From JBOGGX01 sp050744245 (lineage in GTDB: Bacteria; Actinomycetota; Acidimicrobiia; Acidimicrobiales; JBOGGX01), in contig JBOGGX010000287.1 in assembly GCA_050744245.1 (NCBI GenBank), forward strand, positions 1-6,714: DNA of 6,714 bases, given 5' to 3'. This document shows, piece by piece, positions 1-5,752 of this stretch (the stretch's first letter is position 1; each line of letters begins with the position of its first letter). The notes beneath the pieces are model-generated. The model did not search any database. It was given only the letters and a program-made list of their open reading frames with translations, and was not told where the DNA came from. Made by a program: the position numbers and the translations under genes.

Positions 1-75
1 TTCCCACGAACGGGAAAGATCCACGGCAAGTTCAGCATGACCCGGCCGACGCCTAGGCTCACACCGGGTCCCACG

Positions 76-1203
76 ATGCCCCAGGTCCAGCTCGCCCACG
101 TCTCCGCCATCTTCCCGGACGGCACGACGGCGCTGGACGACCTGAACCTCGACGTCGGCGACGGCGAGGTGGTCGTCGTGGTCGGTGCGTCGGGGTCGGG
201 CAAGACCACCCTGCTCCGGGCCATCGCCGGCCTGGCCCCCATCGCGGCCGGCCGGATCGTCATCGGCGGCCGCGATGTCACCCACGACGACGCCGCCTCC
301 CGCAACGTCGCCATGGTGTTCGAGGGGGATGCGCTGTATCCCCACCTGACTGCGGACGGCAACCTCCGCTTCGGTCTCCAGATCCGAGGCACGCCGCGGC
401 CGGAGATCGACGAGAGGGTCGCGGCCGAGTCGCGCACGTTCGGGCTGCGAGGGTGGCTTCATCGACGCCCGGCCACGCTGTCGGCCGGCGAACAGCAGCG
501 CGTGGCGGTGGGCCGGGCCACGGTGCGCAAGCCGTCGCTGCTGCTGCTCGACGAGCCGCTCACCCACCTCGACCCGGGCGAGCGGTTCCGGTTGCGCCGC
601 CAGCTCGGCCTGCAGCTGCGCGAGACGGATGCGACCTGCATCATGGTCACCCACGATCAGGAGCAGGCCATGGCGGTCGGCGACCGGGTCGGGGTCATGA
701 GTCGCGGCCGGATCGTCCAGGTGGCCGAGCCCGGCGAGCTCTACCTCAGGCCGGCCGACACCGAGGTGGCCGCCTGGCTCGGCGACCCTCCGATGGCGCT
801 GCTGCCGGCGTGGTTGGAGGCGGCAGCGGACGGCGCCGAAGGGGCCGGCGCCGCCTGCATCGTGGTCGGGACCCAGCGCCTCGACCTCGCGGGCCCGGCG
901 TCAGAGGCGCTGCGGCTGCGGCTGGGCGAGCCGGTCGTCGTCGGCGTGCGCCCCGAACACGTCATGCCGGCCGGGTCCGGTCGCTGGCGGGGGGCGGAGA
1001 TCGCGCTCGTCGTGGCTGCGGTCGAGTGGCGGGGCGGCGACCAGCTCCTCATCTGCGCGGTCGACGAGGCGGGCACGCTGGTGGCCAAGTCGCCCAACCG
1101 CCTGCGGCCCCGGCCCGGCGAACTGGTGCGACTGCAGGTCGACACGTCGCGTCTCTCGCTGTTCGATCCGGTGACGGGCGCCGCGATCTGGCACGGCGCC
1201 TGA
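76..1203 (+). CDS. ABC transporter ATP-binding protein, MalK/UgpC type (carbohydrate uptake)
   Basis: This is the cytoplasmic ATPase that powers an ABC importer, probably for a sugar or sugar derivative. From ATG 76 it is 375 aa. Seen: Walker A GASGSGKTT (37-45), ABC signature LSAGEQQR (135-142), Walker B LLLLDEP (155-161), D-loop LTHLD (162-166) and H-loop His193. A C-terminal TOBE-like regulatory region follows, with TEVAAWLGDPPM and VGVRPEHV (VRPEHV at 291-296), a layout typical of MalK/UgpC/MsmK ATPases. The Q-loop is MVFE where the family usually has MVFQ (Glu83), and the signature has Glu139 where LSGGQ has Gln. ATG 76 is preferred because MPQVQLAHVSAIF matches the usual family N-terminus. 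An in-frame ATG at 37 would add 13 proline-rich residues, and the frame stays open to base 1. Neither start has a clear ribosome site. Permease and binding-protein genes are not in the window; they may lie to the left. Family assignment is firm, substrate unknown. Confidence 0.93.
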   Translation: MPQVQLAHVSAIFPDGTTALDDLNLDVGDGEVVVVVGASGSGKTTLLRAIAGLAPIAAGRIVIGGRDVTHDDAASRNVAMVFEGDALYPHLTADGNLRFGLQIRGTPRPEIDERVAAESRTFGLRGWLHRRPATLSAGEQQRVAVGRATVRKPSLLLLDEPLTHLDPGERFRLRRQLGLQLRETDATCIMVTHDQEQAMAVGDRVGVMSRGRIVQVAEPGELYLRPADTEVAAWLGDPPMALLPAWLEAAADGAEGAGAACIVVGTQRLDLAGPASEALRLRLGEPVVVGVRPEHVMPAGSGRWRGAEIALVVAAVEWRGGDQLLICAVDEAGTLVAKSPNRLRPRPGELVRLQVDTSRLSLFDPVTGAAIWHGA

Positions 1204-1218
1204 CCCGCCGCCGGCGGG
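1204..1218 (+). terminator. Short GC hairpin directly after the ABC gene
   Basis: CCCGCC (1204-1209) and GGCGGG (1213-1218) form a perfect 6-bp stem with a 3-base loop, beginning on the base after the stop codon. No T-run follows. It lies between two convergent genes and could act as a weak terminator, but in DNA this GC-rich such a stem may also arise by chance. Confidence 0.35.
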
Positions 1219-1291
1219 CCTGACCGGCGAAATCCTCCTCTGTGTCGGAATGGGCCGGCTGTGGGTGCAGAAGTCGCCACAGAACGGCGGA

Positions 1292-2251
1292 TCAGCCGCG
1301 GCGGGCGCGGGCCCGGCGCTTGCCTTCGTGCATGGCCTGCACCCGACCGGTTGGGACGGCGTGACCCTCCTCGATCAACTCGGCGCTCAACCGCTGCGGG
1401 CCGGGCATCCGCTCCGCCCACGGGTCGCGGTCGCCCAGGTGGCGCAGCGCCGTGTGCACGGTGAAGTCGGCGGGCACGATGTCATCGAGATCGTCCCATC
1501 CCACCGGGAAGGAGACGGGCACGCCAGGTCGGACCCGCGGGCTGTAGGCGGCGATCACCGTCGCGCCGCCGACCCTGGTCGAGTCGACGAAGACCTTCCC
1601 GCCACGGTCCTCCTTCATGAACGCCGTGGTGGCGATCTCGGGATCGAGCCGCTCGGCCCGCGCCGCGATGGCTCGGGTCGCGGCGGCCGAGTCCTCGGGT
1701 GCCGCCTCATCGTCGACGGGGACGAAGACGTGCACCCCCTTGGCGCCGCTGGTTTTGACCGCACCCTCCAGGCCGACATCGGCCAGCGCCTGGCGGACGA
1801 GGCGGGCCGCCCGGACGGCCATCGGGAAGGCGTCGGCGTCGGGCGGGTCGAGGTCGAGCACCAGGTGGGTGATGCGGTCGGGACGGTCGGCCAGCACCAG
1901 GGTCGGGTGGTACTCGACGGCCCGCTGGTTGGCGAACCACAGCAACGTGCGCCGGTCGTTGCACAACGCGTAGGACACGTCCCGCTTCGACGTCTCGGCC
2001 CAGAAGCGCACCGTCCGCACCCACGACGGGGTGTACTTCGGGACGTTCTTCTGCATGAACGCTTCCTGGCCGCGGTGGACGCGGATCACCGAGAGCGGCC
2101 GATCCTCCAGCTCAGGGAGGATCCGATCGCTGACCCCGTCCAGGTAGTCGACCAGGTCCCGCTTGGTCGCGTCCGCCCCGTCGAACAGGGGCTGATCCAG
2201 GTTGGTGAGCGACACCCCCTCCCGTGACTCGCCGCCGCTCTTGCCGCTCAC
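1292..2251 (-). CDS. ligD: Stand-alone LigD-type polymerase/primase domain (NHEJ)
   Basis: This resembles the archaeo-eukaryotic primase-type polymerase domain of bacterial LigD, which in non-homologous end joining fills gaps and adds (ribo)nucleotides at broken DNA ends bound by Ku. The protein is 319 aa from GTG 2251, about the length of the isolated domain. Seen: KYTPSWVRT (72-80) and TLLWFANQRAVEYHP (102-116), both typical of the family; the metal-binding pair Asp133/Asp135 in LVLDLDPPDAD; SGAKGVHVFVP (168-178), the nucleotide-binding SGxKGxHV motif; and the third catalytic Asp223 in KVFVD, followed by YSPRVRPGVPVSFPVGWDDL. It ends in a basic tail, EGKRRARARRG. No ligase or nuclease domain is attached and no ku gene is visible. 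The frame is open far upstream, but that part overlaps the methyltransferase and lacks family similarity, so the start is placed at GTG 2251; GTG 2260 is an alternative. Divergent from the methyltransferase. Confidence 0.9.
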   Translation of the reverse strand: MSGKSGGESREGVSLTNLDQPLFDGADATKRDLVDYLDGVSDRILPELEDRPLSVIRVHRGQEAFMQKNVPKYTPSWVRTVRFWAETSKRDVSYALCNDRRTLLWFANQRAVEYHPTLVLADRPDRITHLVLDLDPPDADAFPMAVRAARLVRQALADVGLEGAVKTSGAKGVHVFVPVDDEAAPEDSAAATRAIAARAERLDPEIATTAFMKEDRGGKVFVDSTRVGGATVIAAYSPRVRPGVPVSFPVGWDDLDDIVPADFTVHTALRHLGDRDPWAERMPGPQRLSAELIEEGHAVPTGRVQAMHEGKRRARARRG

Positions 2252-2317
2252 CCTCGACACGCTACCGACCAATCGCGAGCACGGTCTGTTCGACCCCCGG
2301 TGTGCGAGTCTCTGACC

Positions 2318-3415
2318 ATGGAAGGGCCGAGCACGCCGAGACGACCTGCGGACGACCCGACGGGAGCGCTGGTCGAGCGGTTGTCCCGCGCCACCATCGG
2401 GGCGCTCGAGCTGTACGCGATCTATCTCGGGGAGCGGCTCGGCCTGTATCGGGCGCTTGCCGAGCGCGGCCCGGCGACCTCGTCCGAACTGGCCGAACGC
2501 ACCGGCACCGTCGAGCGCTATGTACGGGAGTGGCTCGAGCACCACGCGGCCAGCGGCCTGGTCGATGTCGACGACCCGGGCCGGACGCCCGATGATCGCC
2601 GGTACCGGCTGCCGGCCGCCCACGTCCCCGTGCTCGCCGACCCGGACGATGTGCGGTACCAGGCCCACAAGGGCATCGAGATGGTCCGCGCCAGCCGCCC
2701 TCTGCCGCAGTTGGTCGAGGCGTTCCGGACCGGAGGCGCACCGCCGCCGCTGCCCTGGGAGCCGGAGGGCCGGGCGGAGTTCAACCGGCCGCTGTTCGTC
2801 AACCTGCTGGGCACCGTGTGGCTCCCGGCGATCGACGACGTCGACCGGCGGCTTCGAGCCGATCCGCCGGCGCGGGTGGCCGACATCGCGTGCGGGACGG
2901 GCTGGTCAAGCATCGCCGTGGCGAAGGCGTACCCGGCGATCACCGTCGACGGCTTCGACCTCGACCCCGACGTCATTGCCGTTGCCACCCGGAACGCGGC
3001 CGCGGCCGGCGTGGCCGACCGGGTGTCGTTCTCGGTCACCGATGCCGCCTCGCCCAGCGTGTCGGGCCGGTACGACCTGGTGACGATCTTCGAGGCGCTG
3101 CACGACATGGCGCGTCCCGTCGCGGCGCTGCGGGCGGCGCGAGCGATGCTCGCCGATGGCGGCGCCGTGCTCGTGGCCGACGAACTGGTCGAGAACGAGT
3201 TCACCGCGCCAGGGCCCGACCACGACCGGCTCGCCTATGGGTGGAGCGTCGTCTCGTGCCTGCCCTACGCCATGGGGGACCCGGAAACCGCGGCGACCGG
3301 GGCGGTGATGCGCCCCGCCACACTCGTCAGTTACGCCACCGAGGCGGGATTTGGCGGCGTCGACGTCCTGCCCATCGTCACCGACTACTGGCGCTTCTAC
3401 CGGCTCACCGTGTGA
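2318..3415 (+). CDS. Class I SAM-dependent methyltransferase with N-terminal winged helix (Rv2258c-like)
   Basis: Predicted cytoplasmic SAM-dependent methyltransferase of 365 aa. Roughly residues 20-90 form a winged-helix-like dimerisation region (IYLGERLGLYRALAERGPAT, then SELAERTGTVERYVREWLEH), as in O-methyltransferase-like and Rv2258c-like proteins. The Rossmann SAM site follows: motif I VADIACGTG (187-195), acidic residues of motif II in DGFDLDPD (Asp214/Asp216), and FEALHDM (258-264). The C-terminal part contains YGWSVVSCLPYAM (from 307), MRPATL and a terminal DYWRFYRL, which I recognise as typical of this family. The substrate cannot be inferred; members are often annotated as transcriptional regulators because of the winged helix. 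ATG 2318 is preferred over an in-frame GTG at 2300; no clear Shine-Dalgarno sequence is seen. The gene stands alone, divergent from the polymerase gene and convergent with the stress protein gene. Confidence 0.88.
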   Translation: MEGPSTPRRPADDPTGALVERLSRATIGALELYAIYLGERLGLYRALAERGPATSSELAERTGTVERYVREWLEHHAASGLVDVDDPGRTPDDRRYRLPAAHVPVLADPDDVRYQAHKGIEMVRASRPLPQLVEAFRTGGAPPPLPWEPEGRAEFNRPLFVNLLGTVWLPAIDDVDRRLRADPPARVADIACGTGWSSIAVAKAYPAITVDGFDLDPDVIAVATRNAAAAGVADRVSFSVTDAASPSVSGRYDLVTIFEALHDMARPVAALRAARAMLADGGAVLVADELVENEFTAPGPDHDRLAYGWSVVSCLPYAMGDPETAATGAVMRPATLVSYATEAGFGGVDVLPIVTDYWRFYRLTV

Positions 3416-3421
3416 CCCGGG

Positions 3422-3446
3422 GCGTCGCCGGACCGATCGGCGACGC
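3422..3446. terminator. Perfect 9-bp hairpin between convergent genes
   Basis: GCGTCGCCG (3422-3430) pairs perfectly with CGGCGACGC (3438-3446) around a 7-base loop. It lies 6 bases after the methyltransferase stop and 6 bases beyond the stress protein stop on the other strand. There is no T-tract on either side, which is common for actinobacterial terminators. Its position and symmetry suggest a bidirectional terminator; function is inferred. Confidence 0.6.
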
Positions 3447-3452
3447 AGACCC

Positions 3453-3875
3453 CTACGTCGTCTTGACGATGATCACCGTGCACGGCGCGTTGTGGGCGAC
3501 CTTGTTGGGAACGCTGCCCAGCAGGAACCGCTTGGCTCCCTTCATGCCCTTGTTGCCGACGACCACGGCATCGGCGTTCACCTCCTCAGCGACCTTGATG
3601 ATCGCATCGGCCGGATCGTCACGCGTGGCGTGGATCTCGGCCTTCACCCCCCGGCCGCGTGCCGTGGCGACGGCCTCGGCCAGGACGGTGTCGACGCCGG
3701 CGTCGGGAAGAATCTCCCAGTGTTCGGCGGCCGTCCCCGCGTGGCCAGACACCGGTTGGTAGGAGCTGACGATGTGCAGGCGGGCGTCGTTGGCAATGGC
3801 CAGATCGACGGCGTGGCGCAGCGCCACGTCGGCGGTCGCCGAACCGTCCGTCCCCACGACGATCACCGAGTACAT
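3453..3875 (-). CDS. Universal stress protein (UspA family, Rv1636-like)
   Basis: Single-domain cytoplasmic universal stress protein of 140 aa, the usual length. The N-terminus MYSVIVVGTDGSATA carries the conserved Asp10. The nucleotide-binding signature G-2x-G-9x-G-S is complete: Gly107, Gly110 and Gly120-Ser121 in VVGNKGMKGAKRFLLGSVPNKV. The ending VIIVKTT and the GNxG/LLGSVP segment resemble mycobacterial Rv1636, a USP reported to bind cAMP; that comparison is from memory. The start is decided by the strong ribosome site GGGAGGT six bases upstream of the ATG, although the frame stays open further upstream. The cyclase gene ends 68 bp upstream on the same strand, so the two may be cotranscribed. 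Family assignment is firm; the ligand (ATP or cAMP) is inference. Confidence 0.93.
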   Translation of the reverse strand: MYSVIVVGTDGSATADVALRHAVDLAIANDARLHIVSSYQPVSGHAGTAAEHWEILPDAGVDTVLAEAVATARGRGVKAEIHATRDDPADAIIKVAEEVNADAVVVGNKGMKGAKRFLLGSVPNKVAHNAPCTVIIVKTT

Positions 3876-3880
3876 CTCCG

Positions 3881-3887
3881 ACCTCCC
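3881..3887 (-). promoter_or_regulatory. Ribosome binding site of the universal stress protein
   Basis: The minus strand reads GGGAGGT, then five bases and the ATG at 3875 (six if the final T is not counted). This is the clearest Shine-Dalgarno sequence in the first 4 kb, and it fixes the start where the long open frame leaves it ambiguous. Confidence 0.8.
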
Positions 3888-3943
3888 GTCGACGAGCCCG
3901 AGTCGTGCCGGATGATAGACACGACGGCCCCGACACCAGCCAC

Positions 3944-4486
3944 CTAGCCGTCGTTTGAGGTCCGCGGCGGGGGGAAACGGGCGACGAGTCCCTTGGCGGC
4001 GACCTGGAACAGCGGCACCGCGTCGGGAAGGCCGCGCAGCCGGTACGTGCCGATGGCGCGGAAGCGCACACCATCGGGTGTCTCGCCCTTCGCCGCCTCC
4101 CTGGTTGCACCGGACACGAGGATCTGTCCGCCGTGGGCCGCGGCACTGACGCGCGCCGCGGTGTTGACCACCATCCCGATGTAGTTCGGCGGGCTGAGGG
4201 TCGGGTGGCCGCTGTGGATGCCGACGCGGACCCTGACGGCGACATCGTCGACCCATGACCGGACCCGGAGCTCGCGCTGGATGGTGACGGCGGCGCCGAG
4301 GGCAGATCGGGGCCGTTCGAACACGGCGAAGAACTCGTCTGCCCGCGTCTCGACGACCAGGCCGCCGAGGCCAACCACGGCCTCGCTGAGGATCGTCCGC
4401 AGCTCGTCGATCAGGTCGTGGTAGCGCTCGCCCAGCCGATGGACCAGCGCGGTGGAGCCCTCGACATCGGCCATGAGCAGCGTCAC
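3944..4486 (-). CDS. Class III adenylate/guanylate cyclase catalytic domain (N-terminus cut off by an amber codon)
   Basis: A class III nucleotidyl cyclase domain that would make cAMP or cGMP from the nucleoside triphosphate. Numbering from GTG 4486 (180 aa): metal-binding Asp7 in LLMADVEGSTALV and Asp50 in ETRADEFFAVF; transition-state Asn108 and Arg112 in YIGMVVNTAARV; then HGGQILVS and the closing YRLRGLPDAVPLFQV. The base-selecting positions look non-canonical: Glu46 where adenylate cyclases have Lys, and Asn101 where they usually have Asp. Specificity therefore cannot be read. Reading upstream in frame gives a further conserved extension (4487-4789) interrupted by TAG at 4733-4735. GTG 4486 is the first ATG/GTG/TTG after that stop and lies exactly at the first strand of the catalytic domain, so a short active product is conceivable, although no good ribosome site is seen. 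The gene may be a broken copy, and it lies upstream of the stress protein gene. Confidence 0.8.
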   Translation of the reverse strand: MTLLMADVEGSTALVHRLGERYHDLIDELRTILSEAVVGLGGLVVETRADEFFAVFERPRSALGAAVTIQRELRVRSWVDDVAVRVRVGIHSGHPTLSPPNYIGMVVNTAARVSAAAHGGQILVSGATREAAKGETPDGVRFRAIGTYRLRGLPDAVPLFQVAAKGLVARFPPPRTSNDG

Positions 4487-4789
4487 GAAGCCGGAAGGAA
4501 GCAGCGCCGGCTCGCTGGCCCGGAGCTCACCGATCTCCCGCTCCGACTGGAGCTGACCGGTGATGAAACCGACGGGAACGATCCCGTGCTTCTTGGCTGC
4601 GTTCAGCAGCCTCCTCCGTGCCCGTTCACGGGCCCGTTCGTCCTCGAACTTGACCTGACCGAACCGGGCTAGGGCGTTCCGGACGTGGGCCTCGTCGTGA
4701 ATCGGGAGCCGGCGCCGGCCACGGGAGTCGACCTAGGCGAACGCGCGGTCAGGAAGGTTGGCGCGCTGCGTGGAGTCGAGTCGGGCCAC
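4487..4789 (-). pseudogene. Conserved N-terminal extension of the cyclase, interrupted by in-frame TAG (4733-4735)
   Basis: In the cyclase frame the minus strand encodes, from GTG 4789, VARLDSTQRANLPDRAFA, then TAG, then VDSRGRRRLPIHDEAHVR and NALARFGQVKFEDERARERA, a basic RRRLLNAAKKHGIVPVGFIT segment and the linker into the catalytic domain. I recognise LPDxAFAYVDSxGRRxLPIHDExHVRNALARF as the usual N-terminus of a family of actinobacterial cyclases, with Tyr at the position that is TAG here. A single base change from a Tyr codon (TAC or TAT) to TAG explains it. No ATG, GTG or TTG lies in frame between the TAG and 4486. The pieces are therefore one gene, 3944-4789, with a nonsense mutation, a sequencing error or, less likely, a suppressed amber codon. 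GTG 4789 as the original start is a guess. Confidence 0.75.
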
Positions 4790-4875
4790 GCATGGAAGAT
4801 AACGGCGCGGTCGACGGAATGACCGCACCGGTGCCTCCTTGCCGCCGGCCCGGCACGGTTCGATCTCGCGTACCG
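4790..4875. other. Spacer between cyclase start and SDR stop
   Basis: These 86 bp hold no gene. A 10-bp palindrome, GCACCGGTGC, lies at 4825-4834. A cyclase promoter must be here or inside the SDR gene, but no convincing -35/-10 pair is visible on the minus strand. Confidence 0.4.
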
Positions 4876-5639
4876 TCAGGACGCCGGGTCGAGCCACTCC
4901 TCGAACGTCGGTCCGCCGAGGATCGCCCCCGGGCCGGGCAGCAGGTCGCCGTTCTCGTAAAGCGCGTGGTCCGGTTCGGCCGGATCGCTCACGCCCTCGA
5001 TCTTCAGTGGGCGACCGTTCCGGGAGACGAGCAGCCTCGCCATCTCGACCAGGCTCTCCGCCCTGGGCCCGGCGACCTCGGACACGGGCGCACGGTCGGG
5101 TCCTGGTTCGGTGGCCAGGTCGGCGAGCACCTCGGCGACGGTCTGGCCGCGACGAGCTGGGTGCGCATCCTCGGCAGGTAGCTCACGTCGCCCTGGGTGC
5201 CCCACGTGACGAGCTGGGCGACGAACTCGTGGAACTGGGCCGCTCGCAGCACCCGTACCGGGATCGGACCCGACCGCATGGCCTGCTCGTGGGCGATCTT
5301 CACCGCGCCGTAGCCCGCGCTGAACCGGTCGGTCCCGATGATGGACACCACGACCACCCGGCGCACGCCCGCCTCCTGGCCGGCCTGCTGAAGGTTCCTG
5401 GCTGCCGTGGTGAAGAACGCCGTGGCCGCCGCCTGCTCGGCCGATGGCCCGGTGGCTGCGTCGATGACGCACTCCACGTCAGCCAGGGCGGCGGCGAGGC
5501 CTTCACCGGTGATCACGTCCACGCCGTGTGAACGCGACATCGGAACCACCTCGTGGCCCTGCGAGTCGAGCACGTCCACGACGTGGCGCCCGACCCGGCC
5601 GGTCGCCCCGGCGACCGCGATCTTGATCGATGCTTGCAT
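4876..5639 (-). pseudogene. NmrA-like NAD(P)-binding SDR oxidoreductase/epimerase, one frameshift
   Basis: Atypical short-chain dehydrogenase (NmrA/NAD(P)H-binding type). From ATG 5639 the first frame reads MQASIKIAVAGATGRVGRHV, with Rossmann glycines 11, 14 and 17, then VVVVSIIGTDRF (Ser99) and YGAVK (Tyr110, Lys114), and runs to QLVAA (161-165). The family continuation TVAEVLADLA and the C-terminal half, ending GGPTFEEWLDPAS, lie in another minus-strand frame. The switch is at about 5144-5150. Adding one base there gives QLVAAQTVAEVLADLA and a complete 254-aa protein, the normal family length. There is no slippery heptamer or other sign of programmed frameshifting. AGGAGG at 5648-5653 is 8 bases from ATG 5639 but only 2 from the upstream ATG 5645, so 5639 is preferred. 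The gene is divergent from the sigma factor gene and may be its regulatory target. Substrate unknown. It is either a true pseudogene or an intact gene with a sequence error. Confidence 0.85.
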
Positions 5640-5647
5640 GGACATGT

Positions 5648-5653
5648 CCTCCT
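5648..5653 (-). promoter_or_regulatory. Ribosome binding site of the SDR gene
   Basis: A perfect AGGAGG on the minus strand. Its 8-base spacing to ATG 5639, against 2 bases to ATG 5645, selects the shorter start. Confidence 0.8.
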
Positions 5654-5694
5654 GGATCTTCTGTGTGCCGTGGGCCGAACCACCCGATTGGGCT

Positions 5695-5737
5695 CGTGTC
5701 ACATCGGCCGGGTCCTGTCGGTCAATGCACTGACACG
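5695..5737. promoter_or_regulatory. Candidate ECF41-type promoter/operator region between SDR and sigma genes
   Basis: TGTCACA lies at 5697-5703 on the plus strand, matching the -35 element I recall for ECF41 sigma factors (TGTCACA, about 16 bases, then CGTC). At the expected distance the plus strand has CGGTC (5719-5723), one base different from CGTC; this would start transcription about 20-30 bp before the sigma factor GTG. CGTGTCA (5695-5701) recurs inverted as TGACACG (5731-5737), so each strand carries a CGTGTCA box facing the other. These may be two divergent -35 elements or an operator. No good -10 is seen on the minus strand. Assignment is by motif and position only. Confidence 0.45.
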
Positions 5738-5752
5738 ACGCGACCAAGGAAT

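Noticed and set aside
1..75. Possible end of an upstream permease gene (frame ending at TAG 54-56)
   Set aside because: Only 17 codons are visible, with no family features, so it cannot be supported.
453..1421. Open frames on both strands overlapping the ABC ATPase (453-1223 + and 741-1421 -)
   Set aside because: They are Arg/Ala/Gly/Pro-rich shadow translations without motifs; the ATPase frame is certain.
1250..2227. Long open frame (325 codons) on the plus strand opposite the LigD polymerase
   Set aside because: It is a shadow frame of a high-GC gene; its translation has no domain features, while the minus strand has all polymerase motifs.
2252..2668. Upstream extension of the polymerase frame
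   Set aside because: It overlaps the methyltransferase start, has low-complexity Arg/Gly-rich sequence and no family match; GTG 2251 gives the normal domain start.
2457..3762. Several long frames overlapping the methyltransferase on both strands
   Set aside because: They have shadow compositions and no recognisable domains; the methyltransferase frame carries the SAM motifs.
4418..4672. Plus-strand open frame of 84 codons over the cyclase N-terminal region
   Set aside because: The minus strand there encodes the conserved IHDEAHVRNALARF extension, so the plus frame is a shadow.
4825..4834. GCACCGGTGC palindrome as an operator
   Set aside because: A single 10-bp palindrome in very GC-rich DNA is expected by chance; no second copy or promoter elements surround it.
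5144..5150. Programmed ribosomal frameshift in the SDR gene
   Set aside because: There is no slippery heptamer or stimulatory structure, and similar single-base losses occur repeatedly in the next gene.
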